DNA of 61,802 bases from an uncultured Anaerolineae bacterium (lineage in GTDB: Bacteria; Chloroflexota; Anaerolineae; JACIWP01). Of the stretch, positions 48,564-57,898 are shown one piece after another. The stretch is taken from contig CALIBQ010000057.1 in NCBI GenBank assembly GCA_938049385.1, positions 1 through 61,802 on the forward strand. The letters run 5' to 3'. The notes under the pieces were generated by a model. It saw only the letters and a list, made by a program, of their open reading frames with translations, was not told the origin of the DNA and did no database searches. Position numbers and translations under genes: made by a program. The stretch's first letter is position 1; each line of letters starts with the position of its first letter.

Positions 48564-49055
48564 ATGGCACAAGCGATCTTCATCATTCTGAGCCTGATCA
48601 CACTGGGATGTGCGCTGGTGGTGGTCACCAACCGCAACCTGTTCCACAGCGCCCTGTATCTGGCGTTCGTCTTTGTGGGGGTGGCCGGCCTGTACTTCAT
48701 GCTCCAGGCGGAGTTCTTCGCCGGCATCCAGGTGCTTATCTACGTGGGCGCCATACTCACCCTGATTATCTTCGCCATCATGCTGAGCCGCGACCTGATG
48801 AACCCCAACGTGCGCGGCTTCAACCGGCAGTGGTGGGCGGCGGCGATCGTGGCCGGCCTGCTCTTTGTAGTGCTGGCGGTAGTGCTGTGGCGGGCGCCCT
48901 GGCCGGCGGCCCCCGTAGGGGAGCCCTCAGCCGACTTTATCGCCGAACTGGGTCAGGCGCTGGTCAGCCCGGCCTATGTCCTGCCCTTTGAGGTGGTTTC
49001 CATTCTGCTGTTGGCGGCGCTGGTGGGTTCCATCCTCATCGCTCGCGAGCGGTAA
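48564..49055 (+). CDS. nuoJ: NADH-quinone oxidoreductase subunit J
   Basis: A 163-residue membrane subunit with five helices. Family segments: NLFHSALYLAFVFVGVAGLY, MLQAEFFAGIQVLIYVGAIL (the pi-bulge helix region) and FAIMLSRDLMNPN. It ends with a helix VVSILLLAALVGSILIARE. A GAGGATG site precedes the ATG. It takes part in the proton path next to NuoK. Confidence 0.95.
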   Translation: MAQAIFIILSLITLGCALVVVTNRNLFHSALYLAFVFVGVAGLYFMLQAEFFAGIQVLIYVGAILTLIIFAIMLSRDLMNPNVRGFNRQWWAAAIVAGLLFVVLAVVLWRAPWPAAPVGEPSADFIAELGQALVSPAYVLPFEVVSILLLAALVGSILIARER

Positions 49056-49076
49056 GCAAGGGAGGAACGCAGGGAT

Positions 49077-49385
49077 ATGGTGCCATTATCCTGGTATCTC
49101 ATCGTGGCGGCGGCGCTGTTCTGCATTGGCTTGTACGGCATACTGGCGCGGCGCAACGCCATCGGTATCCTGATGGCGGTGGAGCTGATGCTGAACGCCG
49201 TGAACATCAACCTGCTGGCCTTCTGGCGGTACCTGACGCCGGCGCACATGAGCGGCCAGGTCTTCGCCCTGGTGGTGCTGGCGGTGGCGGCCGCTGAAGC
49301 GGCGGTCGGCCTGGCGCTCATCGTGGCCATCTACCGCACACGCGATACGGTGAACGTCGAGGAAGTCGACCTGATGAAGCTGTAA
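49077..49385 (+). CDS. nuoK: NADH-quinone oxidoreductase subunit K
   Basis: A 102-residue membrane subunit with three helices and the conserved Glu in GILMAVELMLNAVNINLLAF. The second conserved acidic helix is ALVVLAVAAAEAAVGLALIV, followed by the family motif IYRTRDTVNVEEVDLMKL. GGGAGGAA precedes the ATG. It is the smallest gene of the cluster, 21 nt after nuoJ. Confidence 0.96.
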   Translation: MVPLSWYLIVAAALFCIGLYGILARRNAIGILMAVELMLNAVNINLLAFWRYLTPAHMSGQVFALVVLAVAAAEAAVGLALIVAIYRTRDTVNVEEVDLMKL

Positions 49386-49423
49386 GAGGCGCCCATACCT
49401 CGAACATCCATGGAGTGGGGTCG

Positions 49424-51460
49424 ATGCTCAACCTGACCTGGCTGATTCCGGTTTTCCCGTTCCTGGCCTTTGTGCTCATTGTGCTGTTCACCAATCCGAA
49501 TAAGAAGCTGAGTTCGGGGATCGCCATCGGCAGTGTGGCTGTATCATGGGTGCTCTCATGGGGCGTGTTCCTGCAGAGCATCGCCGGCCGTATCGGCATG
49601 GGCGAGGAGGCCTTCCGCCTGCATGTGCCCTGGCTACCCACCGGCACCGAATGGTTCCCTATGGGCGTGAACGTGGACCCGCTGTCCGCCATCATGCTCT
49701 TTATGGTCCCCTTCGTCTGTCTGATGATCTTCATTTACTCCGTGGGCTACATGCATGGGGACCCGCGCTACTCCCGCTTCTTCGCCTACATCTCGCTCTT
49801 CGCCTGCGGCATGTTAGGGCTGGTGGTGGCGGACAACCTGCTCATGCTCTTCATCTTCTGGGAGATTATGGGCCTCTGTTCGTACCTGCTCATCGGCTTC
49901 TGGTTCGAGAAGCCATCGGCCATGAAGGCCGGCCTCAAGGCCTTCCTGACCACGCGTGTGGGCGACGCATTTATGCTGGCCGGCATGCTCCTGCTCTACA
50001 GCCAAACCGGTGAGCTGACCTTCGCCCATATCTTCGCCCCGGAGACGCTGGAAAAGCTGGCCCACAGCCAGGTCAACCTGGGCTTCCTCGGTTCCCTGCC
50101 CTGGGCCTCCCTGCTGGCGATGCTGATCTTCGGCGGAGCGGTGGGCAAGAGCGCCCAATTTCCCCTGCACGTGTGGCTGCCGGACGCCATGGAAGGCCCC
50201 ACGCCGGTCAGCGCCCTCATCCATGCGGCGACCATGGTCTCCGCCGGCGTGTACCTGGTGGCGCGCTGCTTCCCGCTCTTCACCGCTGTGGAGGCCGGCC
50301 CGCAGTTGGGGCTGGTGGCTTTCATCGGCGCCTTCACGGCCCTCTTCGCCTCGACCATTGCCCTGGCGCAGGATGACATCAAGCGGGTGCTGGCGTACTC
50401 GACCATCAGCCAGCTCGGCTACATGATTGCGGCGCTGGGCATTGGCGCCTATGTGGCGGCAGTGTTCCATCTTATCACGCACGCCTTCTTCAAGGCGCTG
50501 TTGTTCCTCGGCTCCGGCTCGGTCATCCACGGTTCGGGCACCCAGGACATGATGGAGATGGGCGGCCTGCGCAAGCACATGCCCATCACCTTCGCGACCT
50601 TTATGGTGGGTACCTTTGCCCTGGCCGGCGTGCCGCCTTTCGCCGGCTTCTGGTCCAAGGACGAGATTCTGGCGGATGCCTTCCATAAGTTCACGGAGCA
50701 CGGCATCGCCTCATGGCCCTTCTTCGTCTGGCTGTTCCTGACGCTGGCCGCCTTCCTGACCGCCTTCTACATGGGCCGGCAGATATTCCTGACCTTCTAC
50801 GGGGAATCGCGCCGGCCGCACGCCCACGCGCACGAAAGCCCCAAGAGCATGACCTATCCGCTCATCGTGCTGGCGGTCTTCGCCGCCCTGCTGGGATTCG
50901 CCGGCGTCCCCGAGGAATTCCCCGTGTTGGGGCATCTGCTGGGCGGCAACCCATTCCACCATTTTGTGGGGCATGAGTTCCCCGCCACGCCGCTGAACGG
51001 CCTGGTGATGCTTATCTCGGTCGTCATGGCGCTGGGTGGACTGTTCGTGGCCTGGCTGGTGTACGGCCGCAGTCCGCTGAAGGAGGGCCAGCCTGATCCG
51101 CTCATCCAGGCCCTGGGGCCGGTGCATACCGTCCTGCGACGGAAGTATTATTTCGATGAGCTGTATCAGGCCACATTCATCCGGCTGGCGCTGTGGCTGT
51201 CAGAAATCTGCTTTGCCTTCGATAACAAATGGGTAGTGGACCCGCTGGTGAACCTGGCCGGCCGGGCCGGCGTGGCGCTCTCGGACCTGGGCGGCTGGAT
51301 CGACCGCACCTTTGTGGACGGCGCGGTCAACGGTGTGGCGGCAGTCATCGGCTGGATGGGCGGCGCCCTGCGCCAGACCCAGACCGGCCGGGTGCAGAAC
51401 TACCTGCTGGTCGCTGTGCTGGCCGTGTTTGTGCTCTTGCTGATCTCCGTAGTGATCTGA
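49424..51460 (+). CDS. nuoL: NADH-quinone oxidoreductase subunit L
   Basis: A 678-residue antiporter-like proton-pumping subunit with 14 core helices and a long C-terminal amphipathic helix. Conserved residues: FIFWEIMGLCSYLLIGFW, the Lys-containing GGAVGKSAQFPLHVWLPDAM, GPTPVSALIHAATMVSAGVY and IALAQDDIKRVLAYSTISQL. Start at ATG 49424, with GGAG eight bases before; GTG 49415 is an alternative. The His-rich segment RPHAHAHE in the loop after helix 14 is not part of the core. Confidence 0.96.
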   Translation: MLNLTWLIPVFPFLAFVLIVLFTNPNKKLSSGIAIGSVAVSWVLSWGVFLQSIAGRIGMGEEAFRLHVPWLPTGTEWFPMGVNVDPLSAIMLFMVPFVCLMIFIYSVGYMHGDPRYSRFFAYISLFACGMLGLVVADNLLMLFIFWEIMGLCSYLLIGFWFEKPSAMKAGLKAFLTTRVGDAFMLAGMLLLYSQTGELTFAHIFAPETLEKLAHSQVNLGFLGSLPWASLLAMLIFGGAVGKSAQFPLHVWLPDAMEGPTPVSALIHAATMVSAGVYLVARCFPLFTAVEAGPQLGLVAFIGAFTALFASTIALAQDDIKRVLAYSTISQLGYMIAALGIGAYVAAVFHLITHAFFKALLFLGSGSVIHGSGTQDMMEMGGLRKHMPITFATFMVGTFALAGVPPFAGFWSKDEILADAFHKFTEHGIASWPFFVWLFLTLAAFLTAFYMGRQIFLTFYGESRRPHAHAHESPKSMTYPLIVLAVFAALLGFAGVPEEFPVLGHLLGGNPFHHFVGHEFPATPLNGLVMLISVVMALGGLFVAWLVYGRSPLKEGQPDPLIQALGPVHTVLRRKYYFDELYQATFIRLALWLSEICFAFDNKWVVDPLVNLAGRAGVALSDLGGWIDRTFVDGAVNGVAAVIGWMGGALRQTQTGRVQNYLLVAVLAVFVLLLISVVI

Positions 51461-51519
51461 TACCGGTGCATGGCCATCATGGACGTTCATCTTGCTCGAG
51501 CTGAGGAGGAAGCACAACG

Positions 51520-53043
51520 ATGAATTTCCCGATTCTCACGGTGATAACCTTTGTGCCGGTGATCGGTGCGATTGTAGGTCTGCTGATCCCGAAAGAGCAG
51601 GAAAAGACCATCAAGTGGTACTCGGTCGCTGTCAGCCTGATCCCGCTGGTGCTGTCCATCATATTGTGGGTGACGTACGACAGCGCCGCCGGCGGGATGC
51701 AGTTCGTCGAAAAGGCGCCGTGGATACCGGCCCTGGGCGCGACCTATCACGTCGGCGCCGACGGCATCAGCGTACCCATGATTTTCCTCACCGCCCTGCT
51801 CACCACGCTGAGCCTGTTCTATTCGGCCTATACCATCCACACCCGCGTGAAGGAATACTTCCTCCTCTTCCTGCTCCTGGAAACGGGCATGTTCGGCGTC
51901 TTCGTGGCGCTGGACTTCGTGCTGTTCTATGTGTTCTGGGAAGTGGGCCTGGTGCCGATGTATCTGCTCATCGGCATCTGGGGCGGCCAGAACCGGCTCT
52001 ATGCGGCCATCAAGTTCTTTATCTACACCCTGGTGGGCAGTGTGGCGATGCTGTTGGCCATCCTCTATATTTACTTCAACGTGGGGTCCTTTGACATTCT
52101 GGAGGCCACGGCTCGCTTCGGGCAGGCGCGGCCCTTCATGCAGAACTTCACCGCGGTCAGCCTGGCGTTCTGGGCCTTTTTCCTGGCCTTCGCCATCAAG
52201 GTGCCCAGCTTTCCCTTCCACACCTGGCTTCCGGACGCCCATACGGAGGCGCCCACTGCCGGCAGTGTCATCCTCGCCGGCATCCTGCTGAAGCTCGGCG
52301 CCTACGGCTTCCTGCGCATCGTCCTGCCCATCTTCCCCGAGGCCTTCAGCTACTACGCGCCGGTGGTGGGGGTGCTGGCCGTCATCAGCATCGTCTACGG
52401 CGCGCTGGTGTGTATGGCGCAGTGGGACCTGAAGCGCCTCATCGCCTACTCCTCCGTCAGCCATATGGGCTACGTTATGCTGGGACTGGCCGCCGCGGCC
52501 GCTAGCCTCGCCCGCGGCGAAGTGGTGACCAACAGCGCGGCCATGGCGTTGAACGGCGCGGCCCTGCAGATGTTCAACCACGGCGTCATCACGGGCGGCT
52601 TGTTCTTCCTCGTCGGGGTGATTTACGAGCGGGCGCACACCCGCGACCTGAAGGTCTTCGGCGGACTGGGCGCCAAACTGCCCTATTACTACGGCATCAT
52701 GGCAGTGACCGGCTTTGCCAGCTTGGGACTGCCGGGACTGGCTGGCTTCTGGAGCGAGTTCTTCGTCTTCCGCGGCACGTTCGCCATCATCCCCATCTAT
52801 GCGGTCATCGGCGTGCTGGGCGTCATCTTTACGGCGGCCTACATCCTCTGGAAAATCATCCAGTTCATGTTCCTCGGCCCCTTTAATGCGGAGCGCTGGG
52901 GCAAGCTGACCGACATGGAGCTTTTCGAGAAGGTCACCATGTGGCCGCTGATTATCTTCATGGTGCTGTTCGGCATCTACCCCACGCCGATCCTGAACCT
53001 GTTTAATACGGCGACAACCGCTTTGATGGGCGGCCTGCTCTGA
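51520..53043 (+). CDS. nuoM: NADH-quinone oxidoreductase subunit M
   Basis: A 507-residue antiporter-like proton-pumping subunit. Conserved residues: FYVFWEVGLVPMYLLIGIWG (Glu), FLAFAIKVPSFPFHTWLPDA (Lys), HTEAPTAGSVILAGILLKLG and MAQWDLKRLIAYSSVSHMGY. A short hydrophilic insertion (LARGEVVTNSAAMA) follows helix 10. GAGGAGGAAG precedes the ATG at 51520. It is 59 nt from nuoL. Confidence 0.96.
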   Translation: MNFPILTVITFVPVIGAIVGLLIPKEQEKTIKWYSVAVSLIPLVLSIILWVTYDSAAGGMQFVEKAPWIPALGATYHVGADGISVPMIFLTALLTTLSLFYSAYTIHTRVKEYFLLFLLLETGMFGVFVALDFVLFYVFWEVGLVPMYLLIGIWGGQNRLYAAIKFFIYTLVGSVAMLLAILYIYFNVGSFDILEATARFGQARPFMQNFTAVSLAFWAFFLAFAIKVPSFPFHTWLPDAHTEAPTAGSVILAGILLKLGAYGFLRIVLPIFPEAFSYYAPVVGVLAVISIVYGALVCMAQWDLKRLIAYSSVSHMGYVMLGLAAAAASLARGEVVTNSAAMALNGAALQMFNHGVITGGLFFLVGVIYERAHTRDLKVFGGLGAKLPYYYGIMAVTGFASLGLPGLAGFWSEFFVFRGTFAIIPIYAVIGVLGVIFTAAYILWKIIQFMFLGPFNAERWGKLTDMELFEKVTMWPLIIFMVLFGIYPTPILNLFNTATTALMGGLL

Positions 53044-53095
53044 TGCGGGGCTGATAGATGGAGCAATTGACTGGCATCAATGGTGGAGGTGCGCG

Positions 53096-54565
53096 TTGAC
53101 CCTGGCGCAAATCATCGAACTGCTACTGCCGCAACTGATCCTGCTCATTACCGTCCTGGCGATTTTCATCGCTGACCTGGCCGATACCCGTAAGGAGAAG
53201 GGCTGGGCGCCGTACCTGGCTCTCGCCGGCATCCTGGCCGCGCTGATCACCTCCTCCCTGCATTGGGGCCGCGAGGTCTCCTTCTTGGGGAATATGATGC
53301 GGGTGGACCGCTTCAGCGTCTTCTTCAACGGCGTGGTGCTGGCCGCTTCCGCCCTGTCGGTCCTGCTGGCCATCTCGTATATGCGGCCGCGCACGCCCTA
53401 CCGCGCCGAATTCTACGCCTTATTGACCGTGGTGGCGCTGGCTATGACCCTGGCCGCCGGCGCCAGCAACATCCTGATGATCTACCTGGCCATGGAGTCC
53501 ATCAGCATCACCTCGTACATCCTGGTGGGCTACTTGCGGCAGGATGCCAAGGCCAACGAGGCGGCTATCAAGTACTTCCTCTACGGCGCGGCCACCAGCG
53601 CCATGATGCTGTACGGCATGTCCCTGCTCTTTGGCATCAGCGGGACGCTGGACCTCACGGGGCTGGCGGACTTCTTCCGTGCCGGCGTGCCCGAGGCATC
53701 GCGCTGGATCGCCTTCCCGGCCATGGTGCTCCTGCTGGCCGGCTTCGGGTTCAAGACCGCGCTGGTGCCCTTCCACCAGTGGTCGCCGGATACCTATGAG
53801 GGCGCCCCAACGCCGGTCACCGCCTTCCTCTCCGTAGGCCCCAAAGCGGCCGGCTTCGCCATCCTGATGCGGGTCTTCATCACCGGCCTGCCGCGCTTTT
53901 ACACCGATTGGGCGGCACTGCTGGCCGGCATCTCCATCGTGACCATGACCCTGGGCAACCTGGTGGCCCTGCGTCAGAGCAATATCAAGCGCATGCTGGC
54001 CTATTCCAGCATCGCGCACGCCGGCTACATCCTTATCGGCGTGGTGTGCCTCAGCCTCTCGACGACCAGCCCCTTCAACGGCGTCAACAGCGCCATGATT
54101 TACCTGCTGGCCTACCTGTTCACCAACGTGGGAGCCTTCCTGACGGTCATCGCCTTTGAGGAAGCTACCGGCTCGACGACGATCGCCGATTACGCCGGCC
54201 TGATGAAGCGCTCGCCCTGGCTGGCTGTGCCCATGCTGGTCTTCCTGCTTTCCTTGACCGGCATCCCCTCCACCGGCGGATTTATCGGCAAGCTGTTCGT
54301 CTTTGGCTCGGCCATCCAGGTGCAGTTCTACCTGCTGGCCATCGTGGGCATCATCAACAGCGCCATCGCCGCCTTCTACTACTTGAACGTGGTGCGCTAT
54401 ATATTCTTCACGCCGGCGCCGGAGCAGGCCGGCCCGGTCCCCGTGCCGCGGCCCCTGCGCTGGGTGCTGGCCATCTGCCTCATCATGACCTTCTTCATCG
54501 GCCTGTACCCACAGCCCTTCATGCAGTTGACAACAGGGTCAGCCAGCTTATTAGCTTCCCTGTGA
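53096..54565 (+). CDS. nuoN: NADH-quinone oxidoreductase subunit N
   Basis: A 489-residue antiporter-like subunit. Conserved residues: IYLAMESISITSYILVGYLR (Glu), FGFKTALVPFHQWSPDTYEG (Lys), GAPTPVTAFLSVGPKAAGFA and ALRQSNIKRMLAYSSIAHAG. The start is TTG at 53096, five bases after GGAGGT; no ATG fits the N-terminal helix. It is the last gene of the cluster and is followed by the terminator at 54575. Confidence 0.96.
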   Translation: MTLAQIIELLLPQLILLITVLAIFIADLADTRKEKGWAPYLALAGILAALITSSLHWGREVSFLGNMMRVDRFSVFFNGVVLAASALSVLLAISYMRPRTPYRAEFYALLTVVALAMTLAAGASNILMIYLAMESISITSYILVGYLRQDAKANEAAIKYFLYGAATSAMMLYGMSLLFGISGTLDLTGLADFFRAGVPEASRWIAFPAMVLLLAGFGFKTALVPFHQWSPDTYEGAPTPVTAFLSVGPKAAGFAILMRVFITGLPRFYTDWAALLAGISIVTMTLGNLVALRQSNIKRMLAYSSIAHAGYILIGVVCLSLSTTSPFNGVNSAMIYLLAYLFTNVGAFLTVIAFEEATGSTTIADYAGLMKRSPWLAVPMLVFLLSLTGIPSTGGFIGKLFVFGSAIQVQFYLLAIVGIINSAIAAFYYLNVVRYIFFTPAPEQAGPVPVPRPLRWVLAICLIMTFFIGLYPQPFMQLTTGSASLLASL

Positions 54566-54574
54566 CGCAAAAGA

Positions 54575-54611
54575 GCCTCCCGCAGGGCAGTCCTGCGGGA
54601 GGCATTGTTTT
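54575..54611. terminator. Bidirectional terminator after nuoN
   Basis: A 12-bp stem GCCTCCCGCAGG / CCTGCGGGAGGC with a 5-nt loop, then ATTGTTTT on the plus strand and TCTTTT on the minus strand. It serves nuoN and the convergent DUF4139 gene. Confidence 0.9.
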
Positions 54612-54620
54612 ACCCGGAAC

Positions 54621-56075
54621 CTACTGCCGGTAGCGCACGGTGTAGGTCAGTGTCACCTCGCCGTCCTTCGGTATCTTCATGACCCATTTGACTGTGTCCG
54701 CGCTGACCTTCTCATGCTTGGCGCTTTCCTCGATGATCTCCCAGTCCTGCCCCCGGTAGAGGTGCTCCAGCACATCCACCGTTACGTCCTCGTCCTTATG
54801 ATTGCGCAGGGTAATAGTGAAGCTTTCCTCGACCACGTCCTTGCTGACCTGCTGGAAGTCGGTCTGCTGGCGCTCGCCGATGAGGTCGAAGGCATCACCC
54901 ACATAGAGGCGCAGGGTCTCATCTTTCGGGGTGTGGCTGATGCTGTCCTCGCCGATGAGCTGGCGCGTGCCGTCCACGTCCGCCTTGTAGATGCGCACCC
55001 GGCCGGCCGGCAGAGGAAGGCCCAAGCCGGCATCCTCGCTGTTGACGAACTCCAGCACGACGCGCGCATTGGCCTGCGCTGGCTCCGCGCCGTAGCCCGG
55101 GTCAAAGATGGCGCCCCAGCCGCGGTAGCGCAGGGCGGTGAACTCGAAGGAGTAGCGCTTCTGCGTCTTAATGCCGGCGGCACTGATGAATTCGATCTGC
55201 TTGGTAGTGTTGTTGGGCAGGGTGATGGGGCGTTGAATCTCGTACAGGTGATACTCGAAGAACTGGCGCTCGGCGACCTCCGGAGCGGGCGCCGCTTTCG
55301 CCACCGGCACCGCCGCGACCGGCACCGGCGCGCTGACGCGGTGGATGGTGCCGGCGACCAGCTTCACCCGGGCGTTCTGGAAGTCAGTGCCGGAATTATT
55401 GTTCAGCGTGACCCAGCTGTTCAGGTCCAGCGTCTTCTCGTCGCTGGCCCATAGGAGCTGGTAATCCGCCGTCCAGTTCATGCCGGCGGTCAGATAGGTC
55501 AGCTCCAGGGTATGCTCGCCGGCCTTGCTCGCCTCCAGCAGGCATTCCAATGTGGGGCGCGTCACCAGACCCTCGGGCAGTTTCGGGAAGGTGATCTCCC
55601 GGATGCCCTCGCGGCGCAGTATGATGACGGTGCCGTCGCCGGCCTGCAGGAGCAGGTCGCCGGCGGCGCTCAGCAGGGTGCCGGTATAAACGGTGCTGTC
55701 CTGCGCCACCACGCGGATATCCTGTCCCTGGTATTTCTGCAGGAGAGCGTCGGTGCTGGCCAGGTCATAGATGTAGTTCTGCTCCAGCACGCGCGTGCCG
55801 GCGGGGTCCGTCAGCGAACGCAGGATCACGGAAGATGGGTCTATCTGCGCCGCCACATCGGTGAGCCGCAGGGGATTGGCGCCGGCCTTGAGCGTCTCGG
55901 TGCGCAGGTCCCGCACCAGCGCCAGGTCCTGGTTGTAAATGGTCAGGGAGATGCCCTGTTCTTGCGCCGCGGCCAGCGGCGGATGTGGGCCGAGCCAGAG
56001 GATGCCGGCCGTGCCCAGCAAGAGGGCCGTGGCCAGCGCAGTCACCCAGAGCGGGAAATGTGCTCCTCGCTTCAT
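54621..56075 (-). CDS. Secreted DUF4139 domain protein
   Basis: A 484-residue exported protein. Signal peptide to about residue 37 (ALATALLLGTAGILWLG). An N-terminal beta domain follows (GISLTIYNQDLALVRDLRTE, VILRREGIREITFPKLPEGL), then the DUF4139 region: LTYLTAGMNWTADYQLLW, LNSWVTLNNNSGTDFQNARV and KDETLRLYVGDAFDL. It ends VTLTYTVRYRQ, the usual last strand of the family. The function is unknown; family members are secreted or surface beta-rich proteins. AAGGAGGTGAACG precedes the ATG at 56075. Confidence 0.88.
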   Translation of the reverse strand: MKRGAHFPLWVTALATALLLGTAGILWLGPHPPLAAAQEQGISLTIYNQDLALVRDLRTETLKAGANPLRLTDVAAQIDPSSVILRSLTDPAGTRVLEQNYIYDLASTDALLQKYQGQDIRVVAQDSTVYTGTLLSAAGDLLLQAGDGTVIILRREGIREITFPKLPEGLVTRPTLECLLEASKAGEHTLELTYLTAGMNWTADYQLLWASDEKTLDLNSWVTLNNNSGTDFQNARVKLVAGTIHRVSAPVPVAAVPVAKAAPAPEVAERQFFEYHLYEIQRPITLPNNTTKQIEFISAAGIKTQKRYSFEFTALRYRGWGAIFDPGYGAEPAQANARVVLEFVNSEDAGLGLPLPAGRVRIYKADVDGTRQLIGEDSISHTPKDETLRLYVGDAFDLIGERQQTDFQQVSKDVVEESFTITLRNHKDEDVTVDVLEHLYRGQDWEIIEESAKHEKVSADTVKWVMKIPKDGEVTLTYTVRYRQ

Positions 56076-56135
56076 CGTTCACCTCCTTGTGTGAAAGGGT
56101 TGGACACGTCCGTCGAAAAGGTTGTCCGCGATGTG

Positions 56136-57005
56136 CTATCCGTTCCAGCGAGATAACGCGGCTTCTACCAGAGCGGCAGCGCGCGCCGCCGCCAGTCTTG
56201 TGCCCTGCATGAGCCGGGAGATGCGCCAGGGGGCATCGGGATGCCGCAGGAGGTAGCACAGACGCCGGCCCTGCAGGGACAGCCAGGCGCCAAGGCCTTC
56301 ATCATCCAAAGAAACAGCGAGCAGGCCGGCGTCTAGGCCGGCCTCTTCATCCGCGCGGTCGCTGATGCCGCGGATGGCCAGCCACGGGATGCCGTGCGCG
56401 GCGGCCACCTGTGCCACCGCTGCGCTCTCCATGTCAACGGCCAGGGCATGCCAGGTTTCCAGGACAGCCTGGCGCCGCTGGCGTGAGAAGATGGCCTGGT
56501 CGCCCGTGACGATAAGGCCGGCATGCACCCAAGGCGGCCGGCCGTGCCCGTCGTGCGGCAGGGACCGCGCGGCCTCCTGGGCGGCGGCCAGCAGGGAAGG
56601 GTCGGCCGGGAAGCGCCGGCGCAGGCCGGTGCGGCCGTTACGGTGAAACTGCACGCCCAAGGTAATGAAGCGGCTCCCCCAGTTCATGCCGGCATCGTGC
56701 TGAGCAGTATGGGTGCTGATGACCAGATCGCCAGGCTGGACCTCCGGGTGCAGGCCGCCGGCGGAGCCGCAGGTCAGGATGGCGGCCGGCCGGAAGCGGT
56801 CCACCGCCAACTGCGCGGCCATGGCGGCGTTGACCTTGCCCATCAGACAGCCGACCAGCCACACATCCATGCCGGCCAAGCGCCCGCGCCAGAAGGGAAA
56901 CGGCTCGTCCCGATGGGTTTCCAGCACGGCCATGCGGCGCAGTATCTCGGCGGCTTCCATCCGCTCGCTGATAATGACGATAGCCGGATGCGCAGGAACG
57001 CTCAT
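56136..57005 (-). CDS. MTA/SAH nucleosidase-like phosphorylase-superfamily protein
   Basis: A 289-residue member of the PNP/UDP phosphorylase superfamily. Motifs: LVGCLMGKVNAAMAAQLAVD, ILTCGSAGGLHPEVQPGDLV, HALAVDMESAAVAQVAAAHG (with the ribose-binding MES Glu) and AIRGISDRAD, whose Asp corresponds to the catalytic acid of 5'-methylthioadenosine/S-adenosylhomocysteine nucleosidase. The C-terminal helix is longer than in E. coli MTAN (232 residues). No clear Shine-Dalgarno precedes the ATG, so translation may be coupled to the gene upstream. It probably recycles MTA or SAH, but another nucleoside is possible. Confidence 0.82.
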   Translation of the reverse strand: MSVPAHPAIVIISERMEAAEILRRMAVLETHRDEPFPFWRGRLAGMDVWLVGCLMGKVNAAMAAQLAVDRFRPAAILTCGSAGGLHPEVQPGDLVISTHTAQHDAGMNWGSRFITLGVQFHRNGRTGLRRRFPADPSLLAAAQEAARSLPHDGHGRPPWVHAGLIVTGDQAIFSRQRRQAVLETWHALAVDMESAAVAQVAAAHGIPWLAIRGISDRADEEAGLDAGLLAVSLDDEGLGAWLSLQGRRLCYLLRHPDAPWRISRLMQGTRLAAARAAALVEAALSRWNG

Positions 57006-57025
57006 AGGAGCTTTCGGGTACGATA

Positions 57026-57418
57026 TCAGTGTGTGCCGGCGCGGGAAGCGATGAACTTGCGCAGTACCCCGCTCCAGAGGAAGGTGAGCCAGACCAGCGC
57101 GCAGATGCCGGCCATGACCAGCCGATTATAATCAATGATGGGATGGACCTTGACCTCTGTTGGGGTAACCTCGATGACCGCGACCGGGCGGGCACGCGTG
57201 CCGGCACCCCCTCCGCCGCCCAACCCCTGGGCGCCGGCCTCCTCCGTGCCTTCCGGCGTGTTGGCCCCCATGCCGAACCCGACGCCGTAGCGCACCGAGG
57301 CCGCCGGGATGACCGTGACCTCGCCGCGGGATTCCGGCGGCCCGAATACCGCCTGCACCGAAGCGGAAGCCCTGGACTCTTCAAAGACCTGGAAAAAGCG
57401 GGAGACAATATCGCTCAT
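57026..57418 (-). CDS. GerW/YtfJ-family protein
   Basis: A 130-residue protein with the YtfJ/GerW layout: VQAVFGPPESRGEVTVIPAA, then VRYGVGFGMG and a Gly-rich loop GLGGGGGAGTRARPVAVIEV, which is the family hallmark. The C-terminus carries a membrane helix (LVMAGICALVWLTFLWSGVL), which classical YtfJ lacks. In Bacillus the homologue affects spore germination. Non-sporulating Chloroflexota also carry such proteins, so a spore role is not implied. It overlaps the previous stop by 4 nt (ATGA) with GGAGGT before it, and is coupled to the gene at 57415. Confidence 0.82.
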   Translation of the reverse strand: MSDIVSRFFQVFEESRASASVQAVFGPPESRGEVTVIPAASVRYGVGFGMGANTPEGTEEAGAQGLGGGGGAGTRARPVAVIEVTPTEVKVHPIIDYNRLVMAGICALVWLTFLWSGVLRKFIASRAGTH

Positions 57419-57762
57419 GGTTCACCTCCATGGGAGCGATTCGATGCACGAAGGGCGCGATGCGCCGCCAGGGCGCTCAACGTGCCGGCCAGGCAGAGGC
57501 CGGCGATGGCCCATAACAGCAGGCGGGTGATGTCAACGATGGGGATCAGCCGGCGCTCGCCTGGGCGCTCCAGCACCACGGCCATGGGGGCGAGGCTTTC
57601 CATGAGCGCACCCTGGGCCGTGAAGGCCTGTGATCCAACGCTGGCACGACGCCGGCTCCATGTCCAGACGCGCACGACCGGGAACAGCCGGCATTCCCCC
57701 ACCTGAATAGGGTCACCGCGTTCCACCCGATACCGCCACGGGCCGCACTTCATTTTCCACAT
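57415..57762 (-). CDS. Small membrane protein coupled to the GerW-like gene
   Basis: A 115-residue protein, basic at both ends, with a C-terminal membrane helix (ITRLLLWAIAGLCLAGTLSA). The middle, RLFPVVRVWTWSRRRASV and MAVVLERPGERRLIPIVDIT, echoes the strand pattern IPAASVRYG...PVAVIEV...VHPIIDYNRL of the next gene, so the two may be divergent relatives that pair. GGAGGGGAACGC precedes the ATG at 57762. Function unknown. The 136-nt stretch upstream to tsaD holds nothing I can name. Confidence 0.68.
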   Translation of the reverse strand: MWKMKCGPWRYRVERGDPIQVGECRLFPVVRVWTWSRRRASVGSQAFTAQGALMESLAPMAVVLERPGERRLIPIVDITRLLLWAIAGLCLAGTLSALAAHRALRASNRSHGGEP

Positions 57763-57898
57763 GCGTTCCCCTCCATAGGGTGGGATATTCCCGGCAGTTA
57801 TAGGATTTCAGTGTCCATTCAGACCATCTCGCTCGTGCTGTATTTCCAGACGCCGGCGGGCCGGCGCAGGTTCCGCCGCATCGGAAGCGGTGAGCAGG

